In this document: one piece after another, positions 1 to 7,259 of the stretch
How the letters are laid out: each line of letters opens with the position of its first letter
Position numbering within the stretch: the stretch's first letter is position 1
Origin: Atopobium sp. UBA6362
Lineage (GTDB): Bacteria; Actinomycetota; Coriobacteriia; Coriobacteriales; Atopobiaceae
Direction of reading: 5' to 3'
Assembly (NCBI GenBank): GCA_002440065.1
Contig: DJRK01000002.1
Location: 1 to 20,058 of the forward strand
DNA: 20,058 bases
The notes under the pieces: model-generated
What the model was told of the DNA's origin: nothing
The model's input: the letters and a program-made list of their open reading frames with translations, nothing else
Databases searched by the model: none
Position numbers and translations under genes: made by a program

Positions 1-335
1 TTGTTGATGATGATGCCGATGGCCTTGGCGGTGTCCATCGAGGAGCCGCCGCCGATGGTCACGATGGCGTCCGCCTCGGCGGCCTTGAAGGCCGCGACGC
101 CGTCCTGGACGTTCTTGATCGTGGGGTTGGGCTTGATCTCGGAGTAGAGGCTCCAGGCGATGCCGGCGGCGTCGAGCTCGTCGGTCACCTTGGCGGTCAC
201 GCCGAACTTGACGAGGTCGGGGTCGGAGCAGACGAAGATCTTCTTGTAGCCGCGGCGCTGGAGCTCGCCGGGGATCTCCTTGATGGCGCCCTGGCCGTGG
301 TAGCTGATGGTGTTGAGGACGAAACGGTTAGCCAT
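1..335 (-). CDS. fucO: FucO-like iron-containing alcohol dehydrogenase, N-terminal part (partial)
   Basis: About 111 N-terminal residues of a group III iron-dependent alcohol dehydrogenase; the rest lies beyond the left edge. The opening MANRFVLN, the RRGYKK segment, AKVTDELDAAGIAW, KPNPTI and the dinucleotide-binding stretch IGGGSSMDTAKAIGI closely follow the lactaldehyde reductase (FucO) family as I remember it. These cytoplasmic enzymes reduce lactaldehyde or short aldehydes with NADH, using Fe2+ or Zn2+; the metal-binding residues would lie in the missing part. The ATG at 335 is supported by an AAGGAGG ribosome site 7 bases upstream. It is transcribed alone from the region 336-460, because a terminator separates it from the lysine operon. 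The substrate could equally be another short-chain aldehyde or alcohol. Confidence 0.88.
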   Translation of the reverse strand, partial: MANRFVLNTISYHGQGAIKEIPGELQRRGYKKIFVCSDPDLVKFGVTAKVTDELDAAGIAWSLYSEIKPNPTIKNVQDGVAAFKAAEADAIVTIGGGSSMDTAKAIGIIIN

Positions 336-387
336 GCGAATTCCTCCTTGGTAAGAAAAGCCAACGGTTGTCGGCTTGCACGGCTCA

Positions 388-447
388 ATTATGCCCTCGC
401 ATAAACGTTTTGATACTGTTTATATCGGTACGCGCGTTCGCCGATAT
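388..447 (-). promoter_or_regulatory. Candidate promoter/operator region of the fucO-like gene
   Basis: This AT-richer stretch between the dapH terminator and the dehydrogenase start holds a CATAAT -10-like hexamer (minus strand, 393-388) with no convincing -35. It also holds two dyads: ATAAAC/GTTTAT (401-406 with 418-423) and ATATCGG/CCGATAT (422-428 with 441-447). Paired dyads at this distance suggest regulator binding. The assignment is by pattern only. Confidence 0.3.
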
Positions 448-462
448 TTCCCTACCGTTCAC

Positions 463-531
463 AAAAAACGAGGGTGCGCCCCACAACGTTTTGCACAGAA
501 ACCCGGCACGAAACGTTACTGGGCCGCACCC
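463..531 (-). terminator. Intrinsic terminator of the lysA-dapA-dapB-dapH operon
   Basis: Read on the minus strand, GGGTGCGGCCC (531-521) pairs with GGGGCGCACCC (482-472) apart from one mismatch. Inside it, AACGTTT (517-511) pairs with AAACGTT (491-485). The hairpin is followed by TCGTTTTTT (471-463). It lies about 40 bases after the dapH stop codon. There is no T-run on the plus side, so it acts on the minus strand. Confidence 0.85.
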
Positions 532-571
532 TCGAGAAGCTCGACGAGAGCGGAACGGAAAGACCGCGGCG

Positions 572-1276
572 TTAGAGCGACCGCAGCGCGTCGACGAGGG
601 AGATCTTGCCCTCGGCGACCTCGGAAGCCTGCTTGATCACTCGGGCGGGCACGCCGGCGACGACGGCGCCCGCCGGCACGTCCTCCACGACCACGGCGCC
701 CGCGGCCACGACGGCGCCCTTGCCCACGCGCACGCCCTCGAGCACCACGGCGTTCGCGCCGATGAGCACGTCGTCCTCGATGACGACGGGCGTCGCGCTC
801 GCGGGCTCCACGACGCCGGCGAGGACGGTGCCGGCGCCGATGTGGCACCTCTTGCCCACGGTGGCGCGCCCGCCCAGGACGGCGCCCATGTCGATCATGG
901 TGCCCTCGCCGATGACGGAGCCGATGTTGATGACGGCGCCCATCATGATGACGGCGTTGTCGCCGATTTCGACCTTCTCGCGGATGATGGCGCCGGGCTC
1001 GATGCGGGCATGGATGCCCTTCTTGTCGAGCATGGGCACGCCGGTGTTGCGGCCGTCGTTCTCCACGACTTGGTCCACGATGGCGTCGCCGGCGGCCTCG
1101 AGCGCGGGCGCGAGCTTCTCCCAGTCGCCGAAGACGACCTTGCAGGACTCGCTGCCAAAGACGTGGTCGGCGGTCGAGAGGTCGACCTCGGCGCCTTCCT
1201 TGAGCTTGAGATAAACCTTGACGGGCGTCTTCTTGGGCGCCGTCGCGATGTAGTCGATGATCTCCTGAGCGTCCAT
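572..1276 (-). CDS. dapH: 2,3,4,5-tetrahydropyridine-2,6-dicarboxylate N-acetyltransferase
   Basis: A protein of 234 residues, the usual DapH length. It transfers an acetyl group from acetyl-CoA to tetrahydrodipicolinate, committing the pathway to the acetylated diaminopimelate branch. The N-terminal domain (MDAQEIIDYI, PKKTPVKVY) and the VVENDGRNTGVPMLD stretch match Bacillus DapH as I recall it. From about residue 90 there are left-handed beta-helix hexapeptide repeats (IEPGAIIREKVEIGDNAVIM, VIGEGTMIDM, GKRCHIGAGTVLAGV). The absence of the longer DapD-type N-terminal domain argues against the succinylase. The ATG at 1276 is chosen because it gives the family N-terminus; GAGAGAGG lies upstream. 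It is the last gene of the operon, 32 bases after dapB, and is followed by a strong terminator. Confidence 0.95.
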   Translation of the reverse strand: MDAQEIIDYIATAPKKTPVKVYLKLKEGAEVDLSTADHVFGSESCKVVFGDWEKLAPALEAAGDAIVDQVVENDGRNTGVPMLDKKGIHARIEPGAIIREKVEIGDNAVIMMGAVINIGSVIGEGTMIDMGAVLGGRATVGKRCHIGAGTVLAGVVEPASATPVVIEDDVLIGANAVVLEGVRVGKGAVVAAGAVVVEDVPAGAVVAGVPARVIKQASEVAEGKISLVDALRSL

Positions 1277-1308
1277 GGGATGCCCTCTCTCTTGATCTCG
1301 TTCGGCAG

Positions 1309-2031
1309 CTACTCGAACATGAGCTGCTCGAAGGTGTAGAACCCGTTCTCCTTGCGCGCGAGCAGGCGCTTCGCCGCGGCGACGGCGCCGTTGACGAAGA
1401 TCTGGCGGCTCGTCGCGCGGTGCGTGAGGCAAACCTCCTCGTCGGGGCCGAAGAAGTGCACCTCATGCGTGCCCGCGACCGTGCCGCCGCGCAGGGAGTG
1501 CATGCCGATCTCCTTGGCGGGGCGCTCCCCCACCATGCCTTCGCGTCCGTAGGCGACCGAGCAGGCGCCCTCGGGGTCGACGGCCTCGAGCAGGAGCTTC
1601 GCCGTGCCGGAGGGTGCGTCGACCTTCTGGTTGTGGTGGGTCTCCACGATCTCGCAGTCCCAGTCCTCGAGCGCGAGCGCGGCCTGGGCGGCGACGCGCC
1701 TCAGGACGGCGACGCCCAGCGAATAGTTCGCCGAGTAGATCACGCGGGTCTTCTCGCCCAGGGCACGCAGCTCGGCGAGCTCGGTCTCGGAGAAGCCCGT
1801 CGTGCCCGAGACGAGCGCGGCGCCGGTTCGCGCGACGTAGGCGAGCACGTGCGGCAGGCCGGCCTTGTTCGAGAAGTCGATCACGAGGTCGACCACGGGC
1901 GCGCGGCCGTCGAGCTCGTCGGCGTTCGTGACGTCGTAGACGCCCTCCACGGCAAACCCGCCGTCCATCTCGAGCTTCTGGCGGATGAGCGCGCCCATGC
2001 GCCCCCCGCCCACGAGGATGACGCTAGTCAA
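1309..2031 (-). CDS. dapB: 4-hydroxy-tetrahydrodipicolinate reductase
   Basis: A protein of 240 residues that reduces hydroxytetrahydrodipicolinate with NAD(P)H. Visible motifs are the Rossmann glycine loop VGGGRMG (residues 7-13), VSGTTGF near 74-80, and the catalytic signature ETHHNQKVDAPSGTA (130-144) with its His pair and Lys136. The start must be the TTG at 2031: the glycine loop begins six residues later and no ATG or GTG lies between. This start overlaps the dapA stop codon by eight bases (ATTGACTAG), with a GGGGG-rich ribosome site inside dapA, which suggests translational coupling. At about 240 residues it is slightly shorter than the enterobacterial enzyme, as is common in Gram-positives. 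Confidence 0.95.
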   Translation of the reverse strand: MTSVILVGGGRMGALIRQKLEMDGGFAVEGVYDVTNADELDGRAPVVDLVIDFSNKAGLPHVLAYVARTGAALVSGTTGFSETELAELRALGEKTRVIYSANYSLGVAVLRRVAAQAALALEDWDCEIVETHHNQKVDAPSGTAKLLLEAVDPEGACSVAYGREGMVGERPAKEIGMHSLRGGTVAGTHEVHFFGPDEEVCLTHRATSRQIFVNGAVAAAKRLLARKENGFYTFEQLMFE

Positions 2032-2914
2032 TGATCCCAGCCCCCTTCATAGCGGCGAAGAGCCTCTCGCGGTCCGCGTCGGTCATGGGCCACAGCGGCT
2101 TGCGGTAGTTCTCCTCGATGAGGCCCATCTTGGCCAGGGCGGCCTTCACGGGGATGGGGTTCACCTCGCAGAAGAGCGAGTGGACGAGCTCGAGGTTGTC
2201 GATCTGGATCTTGCGCGCGCCCGCGACGTCGCCGGAGAGGAACTTCGCGCACATGTCGTGGACCGTGCGCGGGGCCACGTCGGCCCAGACCGAGATGACG
2301 CCCGTGGCGCCCAGGCTCATGAGGGGCACGACCATGTCGTCGTTGCCGCTCAGCATGTGGAAGTCGTCGGACAGCAGGTGCGCGATGGACGCGGCATAGG
2401 AGATGTCGCCGGAGGCCTCCTTGATGCCCCAGGCGTTGGGGTGCTTGGAGAGGCGCTCCACAACGGCGGGGCTGATCTTGCAGCCGGTGCGGCCGGGGAT
2501 GTTGTAGAGGATGCACGGAACGTTGACGACGTCCATGACGTCCGCCAGGTGGTGGTACATGCCCTCCTCGTTCGTCTTGTTGTAGTACGGGCTGATGAGA
2601 AGGAGCCCGTCCACGCCGAGCTTCTGGAGCTCGAGGCTCTTGCGCAGCGACTCGCCCGTGCAGTTGGAGCCCGAGCCGCCGATGACCGGCACGCGGCCGG
2701 CGACGCGCTGGACGACGCACTCGGCGACGGCAAGGTCCTCGGAGTCGGTCATCGTGGCGGACTCGCCCGTCGTGCCGAGGGTGAGGATGCCATCGGTGCC
2801 GTTCTCCAGGTGGAAGTCGACGAGGCGCTCAAGGGCCTCGAAATCGACGCGGCCGTCCTTCTTGAACGGGGTCACGAGCGCAACGACCGAGCCGGAGAGA
2901 TTGATCATGTCCAT
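2024..2914 (-). CDS. dapA: 4-hydroxy-tetrahydrodipicolinate synthase
   Basis: A 296-residue TIM-barrel aldolase, close to the family norm. It condenses pyruvate with aspartate semialdehyde, the first step specific to lysine and diaminopimelate. Visible residues are the GTTGES motif (47-52), SPYYNK (109-113 region), YNIPGRTG (137-144) with the catalytic Tyr, and GIKEASGD with the Schiff-base Lys165. The ATG at 2914 (MDMINLSGS) has AAAGGA eight bases upstream. The frame stays open further upstream into lysA, but that extension has no family resemblance. It lies 46 bases after lysA and overlaps dapB. Feedback control by lysine cannot be judged from these residues alone; the riboswitch ahead of lysA would cover this gene. 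Confidence 0.96.
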   Translation of the reverse strand: MDMINLSGSVVALVTPFKKDGRVDFEALERLVDFHLENGTDGILTLGTTGESATMTDSEDLAVAECVVQRVAGRVPVIGGSGSNCTGESLRKSLELQKLGVDGLLLISPYYNKTNEEGMYHHLADVMDVVNVPCILYNIPGRTGCKISPAVVERLSKHPNAWGIKEASGDISYAASIAHLLSDDFHMLSGNDDMVVPLMSLGATGVISVWADVAPRTVHDMCAKFLSGDVAGARKIQIDNLELVHSLFCEVNPIPVKAALAKMGLIEENYRKPLWPMTDADRERLFAAMKGAGIID

Positions 2915-2960
2915 AGACGTTTCCTTTCTTTGGACGAAGCGGGGGCGAGCCCCCATCACA

Positions 2961-4238
2961 TTATTTGCGGGCGAGGGCCGAGAAACGCGGGTCGTCGTCA
3001 AAAGTCGCGAAATAATCGGCGCGCGTCTCGGCGCGTCGGATGCGCTGCACGGAGCCGTCCTCGCGCAGGAGAAGCTCGGCCGAGCGCAGGCTGCCGTTGT
3101 AGTTGTAGCCCATGCTGAAGCCATGGGCACCGGTGTCGTGGATGTAGAGAAGGTCGCCGACGCCGCACGCGGGCAAGGGGCGGTCGTGCGCGAACTGGTC
3201 GTTGTTCTCGCACAGGCGCCCCACGACGTTGTACACGTGGTCGGCGGGGGCGTCCTCCTTGCCCATGACGGTGATGTGGTGGTAGGCGTCGTAGATCGCG
3301 GGGCGCATGAGGTTGGCCGCACAGGCGTCCACGCCGAGGTAGTCCTTGTAGGTGACCTTCTCGTGGATGACGCGGGTCACGAGGGCGCCCGCGGGCGCGA
3401 GCATCCAGCGGCCGAGCTCGGAGCACAGTCGCACGTCGCCCATGCCCGCGGGAACGAGCACCTCCTCGTAGGCGCGGCGGACGCCCTCCCCGATCGCGGC
3501 GATGTTGGCCGCGGGGTCCTCGGGACGGTAGTCGACGCCGATGCCGCCGGAGAGGTCGATGAGCGTAATGTGCACGCCAAGCTTGTCGCGCAGGCGCACG
3601 GCCTCCCCAAAGAGCACGCGCGCGAGACGCGGGTAGTAGTCGTCCACCTGCGTGTTGCTCGCGAGAAAGGCATGGATGCCGAACTCCTCGACGCCCGCCG
3701 CCTTGAGCCGGGCGAACGCCTCCTCGAGCTGCGCGGGCGTCATGCCGAACTTCGCGTCGGCAGGGTTGCCGATGATGCCGTTGGCCGCCTCGAAGGTCCC
3801 GCCCGGGTTCAGGCGGCAGCAGACCCTCTTAGGCAGGACGCCGCCGAGGGCGCGCTCGAGGCAGTCGACCATGTCGAGGCTGTCGAGGTTGATGATCGCG
3901 CCGAGGCGCGCGGCCTCGCGATAGTCCTCGTCGGGCGTGTCGTTGCTGCTGAGCATGATGCCCTCGCCGGTCACGCCGCAGGCGGACGCCAACTCGAGCT
4001 CCGTGCCCGTGGCGCAGTCGCAGCCGCAGCCCTCCTCCGCCAGGATCGAGACGATCCAGGGGTTGGGCGTGGCCTTCACCGCGAAGTACTCCTTGAAGCC
4101 GGGGTTCCACGCGAAGGCGGCGTTGAGCGCGCGGGCACGGCGGCGGATCTCCGACTCGTCATAGATATGGAAAGGTGTGGGATACTCGCGGCAGACGGCC
4201 TCGAGTTTCTCCTTGGTCACGAACGGCCGCTTCTCCAT
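2961..4238 (-). CDS. lysA: Diaminopimelate decarboxylase (PLP-dependent), variant motifs
   Basis: A 425-residue fold-III PLP decarboxylase, the last enzyme of lysine synthesis (meso-diaminopimelate to lysine and CO2). Lys55 in YFAVKATPNP is the PLP-binding lysine. GIHAFLASN (187-195) and LSGGIGVDY (229-237) match the barrel. Some signature positions are unusual: SELGRWMLAPAG (273-284) stands where LysA normally has EPGRS, CENND (343-347) replaces the usual CES(S/G)D, and HDTGAHGFSMGYNYNG (367-382) replaces DAGAYG...NYN. The operon position and riboswitch strongly favour LysA, but a relative acting on a similar diamino acid is not excluded. The ATG at 4238 has AAGGAG nine bases upstream. It is the first gene of the operon. 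Confidence 0.85.
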   Translation of the reverse strand: MEKRPFVTKEKLEAVCREYPTPFHIYDESEIRRRARALNAAFAWNPGFKEYFAVKATPNPWIVSILAEEGCGCDCATGTELELASACGVTGEGIMLSSNDTPDEDYREAARLGAIINLDSLDMVDCLERALGGVLPKRVCCRLNPGGTFEAANGIIGNPADAKFGMTPAQLEEAFARLKAAGVEEFGIHAFLASNTQVDDYYPRLARVLFGEAVRLRDKLGVHITLIDLSGGIGVDYRPEDPAANIAAIGEGVRRAYEEVLVPAGMGDVRLCSELGRWMLAPAGALVTRVIHEKVTYKDYLGVDACAANLMRPAIYDAYHHITVMGKEDAPADHVYNVVGRLCENNDQFAHDRPLPACGVGDLLYIHDTGAHGFSMGYNYNGSLRSAELLLREDGSVQRIRRAETRADYFATFDDDPRFSALARK

Positions 4239-4299
4239 CGGCGCAGCTCCTTGCTCCTCGTGCCCCAGGACCGCGCTCGACGACGGCCGTGCCGCCAGG

Positions 4300-4463
4300 C
4301 GATAGCGCTCCTGCGGCGTATTGCCGTAGACAGTCCCGCGGGTATTCCCCGAGGGCCCACAACCGCGGCGCGCCCGTCGCGAGAAGTTCGGCGGACCTCG
4401 CCTCGCCGCGGGGTCTGACGCCTGCCGGCTCCCCCGCGCTTCTTCGTGCCCGCTCCTCTATCG
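4300..4463 (-). ncRNA. Lysine riboswitch (L box) upstream of lysA
   Basis: Read on the minus strand, the leader contains the conserved core of the lysine aptamer in order: AGAGGAGCG (4459-4451), CGAGGTCCGCCGAAC (about 4400-4386), GGGGAATACCC (4350-4340) and GGGACTGTCTACGG (4338-4325). The junction-closing P1 helix is formed by CGATAG (4463-4458) with CTATCG (4305-4300), and a small hairpin CGGC/GCCG sits before it, as in the Thermotoga lysine riboswitch as I remember it. No T-run follows the aptamer before the lysA ATG, so control is more likely translational or Rho-dependent than by an intrinsic terminator. Lysine binding would lower expression of all four genes. Confidence 0.88.
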
Positions 4464-4504
4464 ATGTTGTCAACCCTAACACCGGCGCGGGCGTGTCCCG
4501 AACC

Positions 4505-4533
4505 TATACACGCAGATGAAACACTTTTCCCAA
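4505..4533 (-). promoter_or_regulatory. Candidate promoter of the riboswitch-lysA operon
   Basis: On the minus strand, TTGGGA (4533-4528) and TGTATA (4510-4505) are separated by 17 bases. This would place the transcript start near 4498, about 35 bases before the riboswitch P1 helix. The hexamers are only moderate matches. The divergent peptidase promoter must overlap this region. Confidence 0.4.
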
Positions 4534-4578
4534 GGGAGTACACTCGCCAAGGAAACGCCGAGCAGGAAGAAGGGGGCC

Positions 4579-5730
4579 ATGGACCAGAGGACCGCGGACA
4601 TAGCCAAGAAATACGCGAAGGAGTCGCATGAAGAGGAGCTCGCGCTCCTGCGCACGCTCGCGCAGATCCCGGCGCCTTCGGGGGACGAGGGGCGCCGCGC
4701 GGCCTTCGTGCGCGACTGGCTGCTCGCCCAAGGCACGGAGCCCGGGCAGGTCGTGGTCGACGAGGCGAAAAACGTCGTCTTGACCCTTTCGGGCGAGGAC
4801 CACGGCGCGGTCGAGATCTTCTCGGCGCATACGGACGTGGTCGCGCAGGACACCGAGCCCCTTCCCTTCCATGAGGACGACGAGCGCATGTACGCCCCCG
4901 GCGTGGGCGACGACACGGCGAACCTTGTGGGGCTCCTCATGGCGGCGAAGTGGTTCCTCACGCACAGGCCCCGGCTCGCGCACGATGTGCTCGTCGTCGC
5001 GAACTCGTGCGAGGAGGGGCTCGGAAACCTCAAGGGCACGCGGTGGCTCATGGGCCACCTAGGCTCCAGGCGCGTGATCGACTTCACGTCCTTCGACCTC
5101 TACCTGGGCCAGCACATCACACACGCCGTCGGGTCGCACCGCTGGCGCGTGCGCACGCGATCCGCCGGCGGCCACTCTTGGGAAAACGCCGGCGCCCCGA
5201 ACGCGATCGAGGCGATGGCGCGCATCGTGGGCGGACTCTACGCCATTCCCCTGCCCCAGGGGGCGAAGACCTCCGTCAACGTGGGCACCATCTGCGGCGG
5301 CACGACCGTGAACTCGATCGCCGCCGAGGCCGAGGCGCTCATGGAGTACCGCTCGGCGAGCCAAGAGAACCTGCTCTGGATGCGTGGGCGCTTCGAGACG
5401 CTCTGTGACTCGGTAAAGGCGCCGGGCGTGGAGGTCGAGGCCGAGCTCATCGGCGAGCGACCCGCGAGCCTTGCGCGCGATCCGCAAGGCGAGGAAGCGC
5501 TCGTCGAGGAGGGCGACGAGGTCATACGCGAGCTCGGAGGCGTGGAGTCGCGCCACCAGGACTCGTCGACGGACGCGAACATCCCGCTCTCGCTCGGCAT
5601 CCCGGCCCAAACCATCGGCGCCGTGCGCGGCGGGCTCCTGCACACAAGGGACGAATGGATCGAGAAGGCGAGCCTCGTTCAGGGCCTCGAGCTCATCTTG
5701 GGCCTCATGCTCGATTGCCAGGCTCGGTAA
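4579..5730 (+). CDS. M20 family metallopeptidase
   Basis: A 383-residue di-zinc amidohydrolase of the M20 (PepT/ArgE/DapE) family, cytoplasmic with no signal peptide. Motifs in order: FSAHTDVV (His84), YAPGVGDDTAN with the bridging Asp (111-112), SCEEGLGN with the catalytic Glu pair (145-146), a lid domain around SAGGHSWENAGAPN, SSTDANIPLSLGIPA near residue 335, and the last zinc ligand in LHTRDEW. The ATG at 4579 follows GAAGAAGGGGG; the frame remains open upstream but without a ribosome site or homology. It is divergent from the lysine operon. M20 enzymes include acyl-diaminopimelate deacetylases, so a role in that pathway is conceivable, but the sequence reads more like a di- or tripeptidase. 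The substrate is undetermined. Confidence 0.88.
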   Translation: MDQRTADIAKKYAKESHEEELALLRTLAQIPAPSGDEGRRAAFVRDWLLAQGTEPGQVVVDEAKNVVLTLSGEDHGAVEIFSAHTDVVAQDTEPLPFHEDDERMYAPGVGDDTANLVGLLMAAKWFLTHRPRLAHDVLVVANSCEEGLGNLKGTRWLMGHLGSRRVIDFTSFDLYLGQHITHAVGSHRWRVRTRSAGGHSWENAGAPNAIEAMARIVGGLYAIPLPQGAKTSVNVGTICGGTTVNSIAAEAEALMEYRSASQENLLWMRGRFETLCDSVKAPGVEVEAELIGERPASLARDPQGEEALVEEGDEVIRELGGVESRHQDSSTDANIPLSLGIPAQTIGAVRGGLLHTRDEWIEKASLVQGLELILGLMLDCQAR

Positions 5731-5811
5731 CGGGAACATGTCGCGTAATTCGGTCGCGCATCCCAGCCACGCATGCGCGAGCCGTTCTCGTCCTTCATCG
5801 GTGTTTCTCGG

Positions 5812-5838
5812 CAAAAAAAATAGGAGCCTTTCGGCTCC
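5812..5838 (-). terminator. Intrinsic terminator of the 72-residue gene
   Basis: On the minus strand, GGAGCC (5838-5833), the loop GAAA and GGCTCC (5828-5823) are followed by TAT and eight T residues (5820-5813). It lies 26 bases after the stop codon of the small gene. No other obvious terminator is present for the convergent peptidase gene. Confidence 0.9.
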
Positions 5839-5863
5839 CCACCTCTGCGCTTATGCGCGGCTT

Positions 5864-6082
5864 CTATGCGTTGAACTTCACGAGCAGGTTCGCGTTCGCG
5901 TGGTGCTCGGCGTGAGATTCTAACCAATCGGCGACCTCATGGAAGAGCCAACGCGGGCTGTCCGCGAAGAACTTGCGCTCGTGGTTATCAAACTTCGCAC
6001 GGTATTCGCCGCCTAGGAACCAACCGTTCCGACACGCTTCGTAGACCTTACGCTGGATGTCGCTCATGTTCTGAACCTTCAT
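5864..6082 (-). CDS. Small protein of unknown function (72 aa)
   Basis: Not recognised. The 72-residue product begins MKVQNMSDIQRKVYEACRNG and is rich in aromatic and histidine residues (NGWFLGGEYRAKF, SPRWLFHEVADWLESHAEHH), which suggests a compact soluble fold. It has no signal peptide or membrane segment. Three things show it is real: a ribosome site AGAGGA five bases before the ATG at 6082, a textbook terminator just after the stop, and codon use that does not shadow any other gene. A second in-frame ATG lies at 6067. It is clearly less GC-rich than its neighbours and stands alone between two plus-strand genes, so recent acquisition or an unusual expression level is possible. Confidence 0.75.
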   Translation of the reverse strand: MKVQNMSDIQRKVYEACRNGWFLGGEYRAKFDNHERKFFADSPRWLFHEVADWLESHAEHHANANLLVKFNA

Positions 6083-6120
6083 CTTTTCCTCTTTTCACTT
6101 CGTTATCTTTACGTCAATAG

Positions 6121-6137
6121 GTATCTTATCCGGATAC
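6121..6137. promoter_or_regulatory. Dyad GTATC-N7-GATAC, candidate regulator site
   Basis: A 17-base dyad in the AT-rich divergent region between the 72-residue gene and the LysR gene. LysR regulators commonly bind short dyads upstream of their own gene. A TACAAT hexamer (6189-6194) could be the LysR -10 box. There is no direct proof. Confidence 0.25.
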
Positions 6138-6231
6138 GCGGCGCACCATTCCCAGATTCATGTTATGTGCTGGTAATGTGTTGTGCGATACAATACTTAT
6201 ATATTGCTCATCGCTGAGAAAGCTAATTCTT

Positions 6232-7101
6232 ATGAATCTAAGGCAACTCGAGTATTTCGTTGCGATCGCAGAGGAGCGGCAGATCACCGCAGCTGCCAGG
6301 AGGCTCAACATCTCTCAGCCGCCGCTCTCCTATGAGCTGGGAAAACTCGAGAAAGAGCTCGGGGCTCAGCTCGTGGTGCGAGGGCCCCGCAGCGTCTCGC
6401 TCACCGACGCGGGGCGCGTCCTCTACGAGCGCGCAAAGAAGATCGTGGCCATGGCCCACGCGACGGAACGCGAGGTGGCGAACGTAGGCGCCGGAATGCG
6501 GGGGTCGATTTCCTTTGGCGTCGAGCCGAGCTGCTCGGGACTGATGCCCGGCTCCAAGCTCCTCGACCTGCGGCAGAGGTTCCCCGAGGTAGAGTTCGAG
6601 GTCCGCGAGGGCACGACGCCCGAGGTGTGCGAGCTGCTCGAGGGCGGCATCGTGGACATCGGAATCGTGCGGACGCCCTTCAAGAGCGACGGGCTCAGGT
6701 GCCGCTATGCCCCGTCCGAGCCGCTCGTCGCCGTCATGCCCCCCGCCTCGGAGGTGGGCCAGGAAGCGACCTGCACGGCAGAGGACCTCTCGGGCCTCGA
6801 CCTCATCGCGAGCGCACGTCTCGTTCCCGAGCTGCGCAAAGTGTTCGAGATCGGAGGGCACAAGCTCAAGCTCTGCTGCCAAACGGACGACCCGAGGACG
6901 GCCGCGCTCTGGGCACGGGAAGGCATGGGTTGCGCGCTCGTCCCGCGGTCGCTCATTTGCGTCACCGATACGGGCGACCAATTCATCAAGGTCGTGGACT
7001 GCCGCGAGCTCGAAAGCCGCGCCGCCGTGATCTGGAAGGCGCAGCACGTTCCCACCCCGCTCTTCCAGCACGTGATCGCCGCGCTCGGCGACCTTTCATA
7101 G
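6232..7101 (+). CDS. LysR-type transcriptional regulator
   Basis: A 289-residue LTTR with the N-terminal winged helix-turn-helix (MNLRQLEYFVAIAEERQI, then TAAARRLNISQPPLS around residues 20-34, and LEKELGAQLVVRGPR), a linker helix, and a substrate-binding-protein-like effector domain (GSISFGVEPSCSGLMPG, DIGIVRTPF, CALVPRSLI). The start at 6232 gives the family N-terminus. The ribosome site is weak (GAGAAAG, about 12 bases away), which suggests low expression. The usual LysR target is a divergent neighbour; here that is the small 72-residue gene, but the link is only positional. The effector is unknown. Confidence 0.9.
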   Translation: MNLRQLEYFVAIAEERQITAAARRLNISQPPLSYELGKLEKELGAQLVVRGPRSVSLTDAGRVLYERAKKIVAMAHATEREVANVGAGMRGSISFGVEPSCSGLMPGSKLLDLRQRFPEVEFEVREGTTPEVCELLEGGIVDIGIVRTPFKSDGLRCRYAPSEPLVAVMPPASEVGQEATCTAEDLSGLDLIASARLVPELRKVFEIGGHKLKLCCQTDDPRTAALWAREGMGCALVPRSLICVTDTGDQFIKVVDCRELESRAAVIWKAQHVPTPLFQHVIAALGDLS

Positions 7102-7121
7102 CCTCCGTTCCGGACCGCCTG

Positions 7122-7259
7122 CCCAGAATAGCGACTTGTAGGCGATTTTTCTGGGATAGCCCAAGTAGCAAACCGTGATTTGAGCACGTTTGCCCAGGAT
7201 TCCGGTTCGGGCTACTCGAGGGGTCGGCGAAAAATCGCCTACAGGTCCCGATTCCTGGC
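7122..7259. repeat. Large imperfect inverted repeat, about 138 bp
   Basis: TGTAGGCGATTTTT (7137-7150) is matched exactly by its complement AAAAATCGCCTACA (7230-7243). Similarity continues outwards (CCAGAATAG... with ...ATTCCTGG) and inwards (GGGATAGCCCAAGTAG with CGGGCTACTCGAG), giving arms of roughly 55 bases. The stretch 7102-7407 has no credible gene; it holds this structure and the tatA terminator. It may be a non-autonomous repeat element, a structured RNA or a complex terminator of the LysR gene. Confidence 0.7.

Noticed and set aside
572..1276. DapD succinyltransferase annotation
   Set aside because: The length and N-terminal domain match the acetyltransferase DapH instead.
2595..4418. 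607-codon open frame on the plus strand opposite dapA/lysA
   Set aside because: It is antisense to two well-supported genes, its Arg/Val/His/Ala-rich composition is typical of a high-GC shadow, and it has no ribosome site or family motif.
4467..4474. TTGACA on the minus strand as the -35 box of lysA
   Set aside because: A start from there would fall inside or after the riboswitch aptamer, and no -10 box lies 16-18 bases downstream.
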